Of a stretch of DNA of 64,000 bases, positions 25,551 to 37,093 are shown piece after piece. How positions within the stretch are numbered: the first letter of the stretch is position 1; each line of letters opens with the position of its first letter. The stretch is from Gonatopus flavifemur. Lineage: Eukaryota > Arthropoda > Insecta > Hymenoptera > Dryinidae. The position numbers were made by a program, and so were the translations under genes. The notes below the pieces were generated by a model that was not told the DNA's origin, made no database searches, and was given only the letters and a program-made list of their open reading frames with translations. The DNA is taken from NCBI GenBank assembly GCA_018340375.1, contig JAFFJZ010000006.1, positions 23,070,001 to 23,134,000 of the forward strand, given 5' to 3'.

Positions 25551-25759
25551 TGTAGAAAGTTAAAGACAGGTTAGCGTGTCTCCAGACAGACCCATTATTC
25601 TTTCCTGAAGATTAGGAAATTTCTGCGACTTTTCGAGGAAGTATTCTGCTTTCAAGGTATTGAATGCTTCAAAAAGTGGGAGAAAAATCTACCATCCATG
25701 CGTGGGAGAGATCTCCTGCCCCTAAAGCCTACAATTTTCACGAAAATTATTCGATAGTA

Positions 25760-25989
25760 CAGTGGGTCAAGAAATCATCTCTCCCTGGAAATCAGATAAA
25801 ATGTAAAGGTTTATGTATAATTCGTACTTAATTCTGTCTTGGAAAATGATTTTATATAAAAATTGTATGACGCTCGATTGGAAGAGCTTTCAATATTATA
25901 TACAATTTTTATATAAAATATATAGAATTCTGAAAATTTGCCAGCTCTGGATTCTGTATCAAGGCAGGAAGCAAATTTTTGACCCACTG
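25760..25989. repeat. Inverted-repeat element with CAGTGGGTCAA ends
   Basis: CAGTGGGTCAA and TTGACCCACTG bound a 230-base segment, which holds an inner hairpin (TTTTATATAAAAATTGTATG pairing at about 25895-25920). CAGT ends next to a left TA suggest the Tc1/mariner style, but the right flank is not TA, so this is tentative. Confidence 0.5.
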
Positions 25990-26797
25990 ACTAAAATCTT
26001 GACTATCAATGCTGTACCATCAGCTTTGAACACCCATGGTGAAACTCTGGACCCATCGGTCTCTCCTCTTCCCCTTTGCAAACAATCTCGAACACTGAAA
26101 GAATCCGTAAATAAATCGGATTATACGAATTATGACACTCTCTCGGCGTTGGTATCCGAAACGGACCGCCCCACCTTCGCTACGCCAATGTTGATCGCTC
26201 CAGGAAGGAAAGTAATTCTCCGCAAGTGTAACAAATTCAAGAATTTGGACTCAATAGGAATGAAAGAATAATAAAAATCTATGACTTTCACATCGAGTCG
26301 TGCTCGAAAGTTGAAAAGAGAACCCCCATTGCTATTATTCTCTGGAAATTTAATCTCAAATGAATCAATCCTAGCGTTATTTCGATAAAAATCGATGAAA
26401 CAAACAAACAAAAGCAAATAGAAGAAAAAAATACACATGACGACGTTTCGAAGTGGGATAAAAATGCAAATAACGGAGAAAAAAGGAGAAAAAACGCCTG
26501 TTTATAATTGAACGAACGATGTTCATTGGACGCGTGCGGATGTATACAAAAATGTTCACGCGTTCTCCTCGAAGGTATATGAGAAAAACAAACGTTGCAC
26601 GCGTCCTGCAAGTGAACACTAAGTCTTTCTCGCTTTTATCCACTGGCTTTTCACTATGACGATCATCTCCGTGTAACTACTACTACTATTACACTTTTAT
26701 CCAATAAAGTTCCAGCCGAATCTGACTCACCGACGTATTGTGTGTGAATACACACACGTAGCACGTAACACGCACGGGATTCGATCGTTTGTCACGG

Positions 26798-26832
26798 TAT
26801 ATAAACGAACACGTACCGACGCTTCAAGTTAG
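26798..26832 (+). promoter_or_regulatory. TATA box and initiator of the dehydrogenase gene
   Basis: TATATAAA (26798-26805) is followed about 25-28 bases later by TTCAAGTT, which resembles an arthropod initiator. No ATG occurs between this point and the start codon at 27107, which fits a capped transcript starting here. Confidence 0.6.
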
Positions 26833-27106
26833 TGCGTCTCGCGCAGTTGTGCGAGGGTTGCCGTGCGATTATTCCGCATTCAGCAGAGATACCAGTTGTA
26901 CTCTTTCATTCATTCAAGCTTTTTTTTCTCTCATCAAAGTCATAAGAGAACGTCATCATTGTTGTGTCGTTGTGCCGTGACTGGAATATTTGAACCCTTC
27001 GCGTAAGGCGTGCCAAGGAATACCATCATCTTCACATAAGATTACATTACTTTTGTCATCGATTATCTTCAAGGCCAAGGAACAGAGAATTCGTTACCGT
27101 TTCAAG

Positions 27107-27165
27107 ATGCCCGTGGAACTCGAACCGATCCCACAGGTCGTTCACAAGCCTCGTTCTTATAATGG
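27107..27165 (+). CDS. Dehydrogenase gene, first coding exon
   Basis: It encodes MPVELEPIPQVVHKPRSYN and two bases of a Gly codon, before a GT donor (GTAGGC). It is chosen because it is the first ATG after the promoter, and its phase 2 end joins the A at 29345 to give an open frame into exon 2. If wrong, translation would start at the Met in exon 2 (29355). Confidence 0.6.
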
Positions 27166-30100
27166 GTAGGCATTGTATCATTTCATTCCATTTGTCAATT
27201 GTGCTATTCCCTTTGTCGTTGTTGCAAATCTTGTGATCTCGATATAAGTGAATATCGAGCGGAATCGTCAACAATCAGTGTGGGTGTGTGTCGTGTTATG
27301 ATCGTATTCGAGTGACTAAGTAATCGAGCGATTAGTAACTAAACGAAGAAGATGAATACCGAATGTAATCACATCAGGTGTGTGATATTTCTATTTAAGT
27401 GGAATAACAATATTCATCCAATTTTTAGGAGAAGTCAATGAGTGGTCAGACAACGTTTCGAGGTTTGCAATTCATCTTAATGATGGCTGATCTTGAAAGA
27501 ATCGATAAAAATTATATAAAAAATCCTACAAGATCAGCCATCATTGATTCATAACAATTATAATCAAATAAAACGGTGAAGACCCCATTGATCGAACTTT
27601 AGCATAGAACACCATGGATAAGAGAAAGGAAGTGCTGTAGAAATTTTTTAAACTAAAAAGAGCGAATGAAAAAAGCTGCAATAAAGAATATCACAAAGGA
27701 TGTCCACATTGAACACAACACGACGCACTTCATGTACACGAATTCTGTTCAATTTTGAAATAGTAAATGAACGTATAGAAATCGAAAAATACTTGATAAA
27801 AGCTCCAAAATGAATAGCTGGAAATGAGCCTATAATCGTTACAAAGATCAAAAATGAGGAACCGGAAATTACCGATCTGTCACGCTATGAATTACAAACA
27901 ATGTGCTTTGACCTTGAATTTCCTTAATAACAGAAATGATGATTCCTCTGATGTACTTCAGAGAATATCGCTGGAATTCGAACCAAAGATGAGAAAATAT
28001 GCTGTTTCATATAAACACTACTGTTACAAATCCAATGTTTTCGGATGAAACATGTTTCGAAGGTTTGCCAATATTTGATTATCAGTTCGTATGAATAAAT
28101 AATAATATCTTCGAAGGATATCCAACGATCGTATGAAAGGAAGTCTGAACTATTGTACATTTAATGAAACATCATGAATACAATTGATGAGTTCTACAGT
28201 ATACAATGAACTACATACGATGCCAGGAATTGAATTACTCCTTGTTAACCCCGCAACTCACGCAGTACAGCTGTTGTAAAATTGTTGCATAGAGTCACTC
28301 AACGTGAATAGTTTATATAAGAATAATGATTAAGAAAATAAGGAGACACAATTACTGGAAGTGTTGTTGGTGAGAATACAAAATCCACAAACAATGAATC
28401 TTCCGCCAGAAATTGATAAATAAATTTTCAAGAATGAACTAGCATTGTGATATTCGATACTATAATTGTGGAATATCCCAGGGAAAAATCATTGGATCAA
28501 AAATTCTGAATAACTACTTAAAATTTTATTGAAACTGATTAGACTCAATTAGATTCAATCAGATCCAACCGCATCTGTTCATACCAAGATATAAAAATTT
28601 GTAGAATAATCATTCCGTTGGAGTTCTGTTCAATTGATTCGATTTCACAGAAAACAGGGTGCGCGAACAACCCTCTTCTCGCTTTGAAACGTTCAAGAGA
28701 ATTTTCAGTTCGTTGCTCATTAGATACCATATAAAAGAGAAGCAAACGAATACACACTCGTTTGAAGGATGACAAAACAGATATTAACTTCAAACATCCC
28801 AGCGAAAAATATTCTGTTTCATTGAATTCTCAATCAAAGTCATCACACGTGTTTTTCTGTAAGAAACTTGGCTTCAAATATTTGCCCGTTATAACTATTT
28901 TCTATAATAATATTCCATTATTCTCGGGCTATGCGAGTTAATATTTACCAACGCAAAACAATCGTTTTAGGAATCATCCAAAACGAATCGTTTTATCAAA
29001 ACGCATGTGGCAGTCTGAATTTTTTTCAACAGAGTTAAAAGTTTAGGGATATTTTTTCCGCATTTTAATCGAGGTCTGATAAAAGAATACTTTGTATGAC
29101 TCATCATTATTGTCCATATCAAGGTGTTTCTGTATCGTTGAAGTTTGAATCGTTTATCGAAACGAACTCATAACGTGAGATGTGAAAATATGTGAAAAAT
29201 TAATTTCGATAAACGATTCAATTGGAATGCAGAAACATTGCCTACTTTCAGGGACACACAGGGGGAGAAGGCTATTCAATTGAGATTTTATCAATGAATT
29301 TCAGACATTTTAATTAATTTTATCTATCGTTAATTGTGTTTTAGAGAACAGAAGATGAACAAGCTATGTCGTCAACTATCGATCGAGAGCCCGAGCATCA
29401 CCGGTCGGGATTGCGTGTTTAGTTTCGACGTTCCAGTACCTGATGTGCCATCTCACGGTGCTCGAATTCGCATCATGTGTGCTGGGGCCTGTTACCATCC
29501 TCGCCGTTCCCCTAGTCTCACAAGTTTGACTTCGGTATCCAGTGGCAGCAGTTTGGCCACAGATATTTCGATGGAAGCGGATATGCCTGTTTGTTTGCCA
29601 CCGCATCATCACGGAGTGCGGGACGCTGCTCTGTTTCCAGGTTTCGAAGTTGCTGGAGTCATCGAATCTTTGGGTACCGAAGTTTCCCCCGAAGAGTGCG
29701 GTTACGCCGTTGGCGATCGGGTCATTTTGTATCCTTACGATGGTATTCCAAACGGATACGTCGAGTATTTGGTGGTTCCCGATCTGAAGTATCTTATCAA
29801 AATACCGGATGATTTATCATTGAGCGTGGCAGCGATGTTACCGGCTGGAGCCTTGCTAGCGATGAACACGGTCTTCGCAGCCCACGAACACGTACAAGCC
29901 GTGCTGCGCGAGAGAGGTGAAAACAGCGTTTGTAAGATACTCATTGTGGGAACTGGTGGATTAGCTCTCTGGGCTCTACGTATCGCCGCTTATCATTTCA
30001 CCAACATGAAAGATCGGGTCACTATAACCATCGCTTCGCTCAAAGACGATGGCCTCACTATGGCGCAGGAATTTCAACGGTATGTATTTGGATGTTCTTA

Positions 30101-30888
30101 GATGGCATGGAATATGTAGTTGCTTGATCAAAAGTAAGAAGTAGGATGATAAGTATGCCTTGTGATAGAAATTGTGAGATTCGATATTGTACTTGACGTT
30201 GTTACCGGCACGCTTTGTTCGCACATTTATAAACAAAAATAGTATTATTATATTCAGAGCACATATCCTAGTAGGAATCACTCTAGTTATTCTCCAGGCC
30301 ATTACCGCAAGTCCCTCGCACAGAAATGCCTGGTGAGACCTTTTAATAGCCTGGAAACTCCCTAGAGTAATTTCTACTAGGATAGAGAGCACGTTGTTAT
30401 CCGAACTTTCATCCAATCCACTGCACTGTCCATTCGATTTATTCACCGATAGTTTGTACTTTGATTACAGCGTGAACGTGGTTCAATGGAGCGAGGATCT
30501 GTATGAGAAACAATTGATCGAACGCACGATGGACGCGTGCGGGGGCCCGGTGGATGTAGTCATCGATTTCGGCACCACATCGCGTAGTCTTCATCGTAGC
30601 TTACAGTGTTTGAGTCAAGGAGGCGTTGTTTTTGTGATCAAGGAAGTCGCTGACAGATTGTTACCAAAATTCAGCCGAAGAGCGGAGGAGAGACGTCAAA
30701 GCATAAAACCTGTTGAATCTGGGAGCTTGGAACAGCTACGTGAACTCGTAGGGTTGGTAGCTTCCGGGGAGATTGAACCTCCTCCGCATACAGTTTACCC
30801 GGCAGAAGAAGCGCTTGATGTTGTTCACAAACTCTGTCACTCCGAGATCCAAGGTCGTGCCATCCTGCGCTTTTATCCTGCAGATTAA
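27107..30888 (+). CDS. Medium-chain dehydrogenase/reductase, three exons, 403 residues
   Basis: Exons are 27107-27165, 29345-30079 and 30471-30888, with phases agreeing at both junctions. An N-terminal GroES-like fold (about 45-205) contains ALFPGFEVAGVIESLG and GYAVGDRVILYP. The Rossmann part has ILIVGTGGLA (218-227), the nucleotide-binding GxGxxA turn, followed by VDVVIDFG and GGVVFV. Zinc alcohol dehydrogenases have GHE where this protein has PGFE, and the four-Cys structural zinc lobe is missing. It is therefore probably a zinc-independent, NAD(P)H-dependent oxidoreductase of quinone-reductase style, acting in the cytosol. Residues 74-96 form a Ser/Thr-rich insertion within the GroES part. 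The substrate is unknown. The first ATG after the probable cap site has A at -3. Confidence 0.8.
27479..27545. repeat. Short perfect hairpin in intron 1 of the dehydrogenase gene
   Basis: AATGATGGCTGATCTTG pairs perfectly over 17 bases with CAAGATCAGCCATCATT, around a loop of about 33 bases. Confidence 0.6.
29138..29220. repeat. Palindromic repeat, GTTTGAATCGTTT family, internally deleted copy
   Basis: GTTGAAGTTTGAATCGTTTA and TTTCGATAAACGATTCA bound only about 45 bases of interior. It lies in intron 1, about 120 bases before exon 2. Confidence 0.6.
29345..30079 (+). CDS. Dehydrogenase gene, second coding exon
   Basis: Acceptor TGTGTTTTAG, donor CG/GTATGT. It encodes residues 20-264 and two bases of Arg265, covering the whole GroES-like part and the start of the Rossmann fold. 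Codon use is GC-richer than the flanking DNA, as expected for a real exon. Confidence 0.85.
30265..30383. mobile_element. Small inverted-repeat element in intron 2 of the dehydrogenase gene
   Basis: ATCCTAGTAGGAATCACTCT at the left and AGAGTAATTTCTACTAGGAT at the right are inverted, and similarity runs inward through CCAGGC. At 119 bases it fills much of the 391-base intron. Confidence 0.65.
30471..30888 (+). CDS. Dehydrogenase gene, last coding exon
   Basis: Acceptor TTGATTACAG. The first base completes Arg265, and the exon runs VNVVQWSEDLYEKQLIERTM through the family-like end EALDVVHKLCHSEIQGRAIL to FYPAD and a TAA at 30886-30888. Confidence 0.85.
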
Positions 30889-31981
30889 AGGAATGCCTCT
30901 GCAAATGAAAAAACTTCTTCCTTATGGCTGGCAATTGATCGACCAGGTGTTACTATTCTAACGCAAAGGAACTTGTTAACAAAAGAAAGAAAGAAGATAA
31001 CGTCTGTATGGAGTAAAGACATCTGAAAAACAATCCTCCATGATCGCAGATGGATCACAGAATGAAAAAGAGATTTTTTGGATCGGAGTCAAAGAATTTT
31101 GAAGAAAGGTTAACAACATTGACCTAAAAATAGGAACAAAGAGAAGCAACGAGAAAGAGAAGAAAGAGAAAATACACTATTAGTGTTACCACGCCATATT
31201 TTAGATGATGCGTCTTTAATATCAGCCAGTACATTTTTCAAGTGAAATCCTCAGTTCAATCATTAAGATTATAAATAAGCGTACGCTTTGTGTCTACCTG
31301 GCATAATACAGAGACATAATATAATCGTCATTAATGCAAACTACGTATTTATAATATTCGTTTGTTCGATAAAAGGAGAAAAAGAAACAAAATAATTACG
31401 ATGAATAAGAGTCAATGTGAATTTATTCATAATAATCAGTATTTTAACAATTTTTTGTTTAGTTTATGTTTAGCGATAAGTTCAGAAAAGATTAATTAGT
31501 TAATTAATTAATTCATAATAACGATGATGAAAGATCCACGATATTTCCTTATCGATGATCGTCCCTGCGCAGATAATGATCCCTCAATTTTCCCACGTAT
31601 TTTCGTTGAAAATCGTCGAATGAAGCTTTTTATCAGAAAAATCATTCTTAGAACTCGATCCCCGTTCTTGTTTCAAATCGTATCCCTTCACTCTTATCGC
31701 TCTTTCAAACGGGAAATCTGATCGAATTTCAAAAATCCTTTATTCCCTTCACACCCCAGTGGGGTAATCGAGGGTTGATTTATTGCTGCATTTTTGAAAG
31801 ACTGTTTTTCGTTTTCTTTTTTTTTACAATGATTTCTTTTCTATTGTAATTCTACACACAATATATTAGAGTTATAGAATTGAGATCATCACGTGATTGT
31901 ATCGACTGTTGAACGTGATAATGAATGTATTATATTATTGGTGATAATGTAGAGCAAATACGTTTTTTATTAAAAAAAGAA

Positions 31982-31987
31982 AATAAA
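31982..31987 (+). terminator. Candidate polyadenylation signal of the dehydrogenase gene
   Basis: AATAAA, the first canonical copy found after the stop codon, giving a 3' untranslated region of about 1.1 kb. Its use is inferred. Confidence 0.35.
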
Positions 31988-32070
31988 TTTCGAAATATCA
32001 GTGTTTTTTTCTCCACCCTTTGGATAGATTTTATGCCAATGGTTAAAGGAAGAAGAAGGAGTCCTGTCAC

Positions 32071-32181
32071 AAATAATCTATGAAATTTCATTGACCAATA
32101 GGAAAATGAATGGGTTTCAATGATATTTAATCAGAAGTTTCACGATTCGTAATAGGATTTCATAGAATATTTCTACCTGGG
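32071..32181. repeat. Dispersed repeat ending in CTACCTGGG, copy 1
   Basis: It contains TCATTGACCAATAGGAAAAT, ATTTAATCAGAAGTTTCACG and TTCGTAATAGG, and ends ATATTTCTACCTGGG. Close copies lie at 40051-40172 (same strand) and 47527-47632 (opposite strand). Confidence 0.7.
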
Positions 32182-33847
32182 AGAAGAACAATTAGAAATA
32201 TCGTGATAATTTGATTTTTATATATCATTAATTTTTTTTAATATACATGAAGAGTCTGTGGAGAGTTCGAGATGAGTAAGTCGTGATAGAATTGTGATAG
32301 ATATTTGATGGACTTCTTCAAATATTATGTGACTTGAAACTATATGAAAAATGCGAAGGAAATTGAAGATGAGGACGTTTCGTTACACTTTTGGAAGACT
32401 TTTGGAAGTAATAAATGAGTAATAACGTAGCATACCCAGCCTACATGAGATGCCTATTGCGTTCATCATATTTTATTATAAAATGTTTGAATGATTCAAT
32501 TCAAAATTGAATAGTCCTTTATTTCATTCGATACTAATTAAAAATTAATTCGTGGGGTTCGATAGGAGAATTTGCTCAATTTTAACCGAAATGCCTCATT
32601 TTTTCTTCAGTTTACCAAGTAAAGCAAAAAATTCATTCAAGTTTGTTCGGAAGGAACCTTTTCCTATCGATGCCTATTCAATTCTTTGTTTTATAGAAGA
32701 AAGTGCAATTCAGGGCACATTTTCCCCGCTTGTATCAATTCTTATCACTTCATACTCAATTCACGATAGTTTATCTTGAAATACTCCATCAAATTCAAGA
32801 AGGAAAGCAACAAAATACGGTAGATCGAAAAAATATCCTTCCAGATGGAATTTGATTCGGAGAATTTGAATATAAGGGGCATTCCAAGTCAGATCGGCCG
32901 AGAAAAAAGTGACATGTCTCCGATTTAGACCAAATTTGGAGGTACTCAAACAATGACAAAAACAACAAAAAATCACATTTCCATTCATTTTCAATTATCT
33001 CGACAGGGAGTTGAGATAAAATTCTGAATAAATTCACACATCTTGTTGATTGAATTCTCTTTTTGGGGATATTTTTCAAAATTTTTTTTTCCCAAAATTT
33101 TCTGGAAAAAAAATGTTTTTCAAAAAAGTTCATTCATCTCAAATGACTCGGTCTTCGATTTTTTTGAAAATGATATATGTTGCAGCTGCATTCTTCACGA
33201 ACATTTTCCATTTTTCAAATTGAGGGAGCCTTCGAAATTGTGGAAGTTATGAACGTTTTAGTGAAGCAATTTGATTTTGCGCGAAGCTAGAATTTCATAT
33301 TGCAAGGAAAATCAACAACAATTTTTGGTTCAGTTCTGGATAATCATTTTGCAATTGTTTTTTTCCCAGTTTGTTGTTGTGTAATTTATCATTTAAAGAC
33401 ATAACAATCAAATTTCACGACTACCAAATACGTTGTTTATACACCTTCTTTATTTTCGATTTTGCATCATTTGAGATCGCCTTGAATGCACTTTTCATCT
33501 CTGAATTTTAAATATTCTGTTGCGACTTTGTTGTCGCTTTGAGAACAGAAGCATAGATTATAATTTTTTGAACTCTCTGAAGTCCATCGCACTCATAAAG
33601 TTTTTCTGCTGTTAGAATTCCATTCCTTGTCCCTTTCTGTTTTCAAGAACATTTAAAACTAAACGGATTCGTGGTGACGCTTGATTTTTCAGAAAATTCC
33701 GTATCTGTTGAACAAAAAGCCGTTAAAGGGTTGTGATTCCAACATTTTTATAAACAACATATTTGATAGTTATACAATTTTATTGGGATGCCCTTGAATA
33801 ATAATTTACACAACAACATTCTAGCCTCGCGCAAAATCATCCATAAC

Positions 33848-34567
33848 GGGCCGTCCATAAACTACGTGGCCCTGTTTTTGCAACTTTTTGACCCCCCCCC
33901 CTCCCCATGTAGCTCTACCGTGGCTTTTCTTTGAACACCCCCCCCCCCCCACGTGGGAACGTAGTTTTTCACGTTCAACTAAATCAATTCACTGAGAAAA
34001 ACGTATGCGAAATGTGTAGCACGGTTTAATAATGGCAGTTTTGGGATACATGAGCACTTTTCCTTCAATTATGGCAATCTATACCTTATTTTGGTGAAGA
34101 TAACTTTGCATCTGACACATGGTACTATAAGTTTTAAAAAAATTACCACAAATTGAAGGAGAAATGTTCATAAACGCTCATGTGTCCCAAAACTCCTATT
34201 ATTATGGGGATTTCTGCTACAAATTTTTCTCCGTGTTTGAATCAAATGAATTTTTATTCAAATATGACCTTAATAAAATTGAAATTAACGGAAATGAAAG
34301 ATTTATTTTATTGAAATAAAATTTCTCTCATTTCAAATGAAATTTATTTGAATGAAGAAGAATCTTATTTGATCCAATCAAATATATATTTGGGTTATAT
34401 TCAAATGGATCATTTTTCTGGATATTTATATAGAATTTTCTTCCAAGTACAACATAAATAAAAAAACACGTAGCTTGGAACCGACCCCCCCCCCATGTAG
34501 CCTAACGTAGCATTTCATCTTACCCCTCCCTCCCCCTATATTGGCCACGTAGTTTATGGATGACCCC
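33848..34567. mobile_element. Middle nested element, TAAC-flanked, CCATAAACTACGTGGCC ends
   Basis: Both ends carry TCCATAAACTACGTGGCC in inverted orientation, starting GGG(C/G), and TAAC lies directly outside each end, which looks like a target duplication. Three poly-C runs lie just inside the ends. Ends of this type are widespread in insect genomes, but I do not assign a superfamily with certainty. The element interrupts the right arm of the outer palindrome. Confidence 0.75.
33990..34235. mobile_element. Inner nested palindromic element
   Basis: CACTGAGAAAAA and its counterpart ATTTTTCTCCGTG form the ends. The arms continue through GTGTAGCA/TGCTAC, CAGTTTTGGGATACATGAGC and CTCCTTCAATT forms, giving a 246-base hairpin inside the middle element. 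Confidence 0.65.
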
Positions 34568-35826
34568 TAACGCGAATTGCTTAACCCAAACGTTCATAAC
34601 TTCCACAATTTTGAAGGCTCCCTCAATTTGAAAAATAGAGAATGTTTGTGAAGAATGCAGCGACAACAAATATTTTCTTTCAAAAAAATCGAAGACCGGA
34701 TCTTTTGAGATAAATTGACTTTTGTGAAAAAAATAATTTTCTTCCCAGAAGATTCTGGGAAAAAAGAATTTTGAAAAATATCCCCAAAAAGAGAATTCAA
34801 TTGACAAAATGTGTGAATTTTTTCAGAATTTCATCTCAACTCCCTGTCGAGATAATTGAAAATGAATGGAAATGTGATTTTTTTTTGTTTATACGGTAAA
34901 ATCCATAAAACTGCATAAAAAAGGCTACAATTTGGGGTTGCGCCGTTGTTCGAGTAACTCCAAATTTGGCCCAAATCCGAGACCTGACACTTTTTTGCTT
35001 GGCCCCATAAATTATATAAAATTCTGTCCGAATTTAAAATACCCACGAAAATTGTGTGAAAATTCTATATAAATTCTATACAATTATTTATTCAGACAGA
35101 ATTGCTGATAAATTATATATAAATCTTCTCATCTAGAAAAACAAGAATAAGAGAAGAAGGAAGAGAAGAATCCCGAGAAGAAGAGCTTCTCCTCGCAGAA
35201 GCCTCAATGTTTGAAAAATCGGAATTCGGGAAAACAACGGTGAATAACAACTCGGAGACGCATAATTAAATCGATAAAATGCTCCTTTATTCCATCGCAT
35301 AACAAATGAGAGTGCTCCAACATTCACAGAAGAATGTTCAACGCGCTCTTAAAAATTCTCTATTCTCAATCATTATGATAACAACAATATAGTATTTTGC
35401 GATCGATCCTTGTTTGGAAACAAATATTTCAACAATGATTAGGATGTACATATTATATTTGAGATATAGATATACTCGATGTAATTAGCATAAGAAATAT
35501 CTTTACACAGATACGAAAATATACACTATACATTCGATGATGGTGAATATCGAGGTATGATCAACCGGGACGAATTGTTGTACGTATACTGAAAATCGAC
35601 ATTCAAGTTTTGTAAATCATATAGACAGGTACATATTCACAATACCGCACAAAAATAAACTAATTATTGTCGAATTATTCCAATATTATGAATGAAAAGT
35701 GAGGAGATATGTGTAACCAGTTGAACGCTGGATATCGTTTTACTTCGCTTCCTGTTTCTAAATTTAAATTGCATACATGTAGAGCATATAACAAAAACTC
35801 AGATCGCTACTAACTTTGATCATTAT

Positions 35827-35856
35827 TCTCTCTCTCTCTCCCTCTCTCTCTCTCTT
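35827..35856. repeat. CT dinucleotide microsatellite
   Basis: An almost pure run of CT with one CC step. Confidence 0.9.
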
Positions 35857-36279
35857 TTGAAAATAGCGCAAATCGATACACGTTTAATCGTTATAAAAAT
35901 AATTCATTCATTCACCAATATATTTTATACATGATTTTTTAGATTATCATTAATAGTAGGGAGATTATAAACCATAATGATGATGATATACACAGGAAAT
36001 ATTTTAATAAATCTTGTTTCCAGGTGGGAAACTCGTCGTAGGAGTAGTGCTAAAGTGGTTTTGTTTTTTTATTATGCCAGGTACATATGTCACATAAAAG
36101 AGGTGGATCGTATTCATTCTTCAAAATTGATAGATTTTCTTCTTTTTATATTCTCATCATTCGTGATGGTGAATAAAATAATGTTTCATTTACATAAATT
36201 CTATCTACTTGTTCTCATTAATCTTTTTTTTTGTATTATTCTTGGATACTGTCATTAAGACATTGTTCATATATTTGTA

Positions 36280-36366
36280 TATATATATATATTTATTTAT
36301 AATCATTGCTGTGAACATATTTTATGATATAAGATATATGAAACAAAAAGAATAAGAAAAGGAAAA

Positions 36367-36397
<31 letters not shown>

Positions 36398-36398
36398 A
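36280..36398. repeat. TA-rich microsatellites in the 3' flank of glutamine synthetase
   Basis: Two runs of TA, about 36281-36292 and 36367-36398, are separated by AT-rich sequence. TTTATT at 36292-36297 (AATAAA on the minus strand) is a possible polyadenylation signal for the gene. Confidence 0.6.
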
Positions 36399-36508
36399 TT
36401 ATCACATCCCCGCGCTGTGGGGGAATTCAGCAACGTTGAAAACATATTATTTTTTGTATTTACTTTTTTTTGTAATTTTGTAATATTTATTTGGACTTTT
36501 CTTTTGCT

Positions 36509-37093
36509 TTATTCGTTCAGAACGCAGGTGCGTACAAGAGCTTCGGTAACCGAGTAAGGATCACAGTTACTGCTGGGTCTTCTGTCCTCCAGGTATCCTT
36601 TCTTATCATCTGCAACTCCACGTGGGATGCGAATGCTAACATTCCTGCTGGCCACTCCTGCACTGAAATCGTGGATACTGCTGGTTTCACATTTTCCAGT
36701 AAGACGTCTTTCATTATCCTTTCCTCCGCGAGGATCGTAGGCTTGAATGTGTCTTAGATGTTTTTTGCTGAGTTTGTCGATGGCTTTCTCGATCTCAGCG
36801 ATACCGTTCTCCATTCGCATCGCTTTGGTGGAGAAATTCGTATGAGCACCGGCTCCATTCCACGAACCGTCCACGGGTTTAGGGTCCAAAGTCACGATCA
36901 CCCCGTATTCCTCGGCTACGTAATGGAGAATGAATCGAGCTATCCAGAGATCATCACCGCATTTGATACCGGTGCAAGGGCCCACTTGGAACTCCCATTG
37001 GGATGGCATCACCTCGGCATTGGTTCCGGCAATTTTCACCCCAGCGTATATACAGGCACGGTAATGCGCCTCCACTATTTCTCGACCGATTAC
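36509..37093 (-). CDS. Glutamine synthetase, last coding exon
   Basis: The acceptor is AATTGCAG. It encodes residues 176-369 from [19 protein letters not shown] and stops at 36511-36509. It holds most catalytic residues and the H-to-C change at LTGKCETSS (codon TGT near 36688). Confidence 0.95.
   Translation of the reverse strand, partial: VIGREIVEAHYRACIYAGVKIAGTNAEVMPSQWEFQVGPCTGIKCGDDLWIARFILHYVAEEYGVIVTLDPKPVDGSWNGAGAHTNFSTKAMRMENGIAEIEKAIDKLSKKHLRHIQAYDPRGGKDNERRLTGKCETSSIHDFSAGVASRNVSIRIPRGVADDKKGYLEDRRPSSNCDPYSVTEALVRTCVLNE

Larger units (their letters stand above)
32876..35006. mobile_element. Outer palindromic element of a three-level nest
   Basis: GGGGC at the left and GCCCC at the right are each flanked by ATAA (a possible 4-base target duplication). 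The arms of about 420 bases align in inverted orientation, including GTCTCCGATTTAGACC near the ends, TTGAGATAAAATTCTGAATA and TTTTTGGGGATATTTTTCAAAA. The right arm is interrupted at 33848-34567 by another element. The matching small frames in the two arms are a consequence of the inverted repeat, not genes. Confidence 0.75.

Noticed and set aside
25760..25989. Assignment of the CAGTGGGTCAA element to Tc1/mariner
   Set aside because: The left flank is TA but the right is AC, and no transposase is present, so only a neutral label is given.
25813..26271. 152-codon open frame on the plus strand
   Set aside because: Its first third is the hairpin of the 25760-25989 element, and the rest has no family resemblance or splice support.
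33043..34807. Pair of small frames with similar peptides (IEFSFWGYFSKFFFP) on opposite strands
   Set aside because: They are the two inverted arms of the palindromic element at 32876-35006, so the similarity comes from the DNA repeat.
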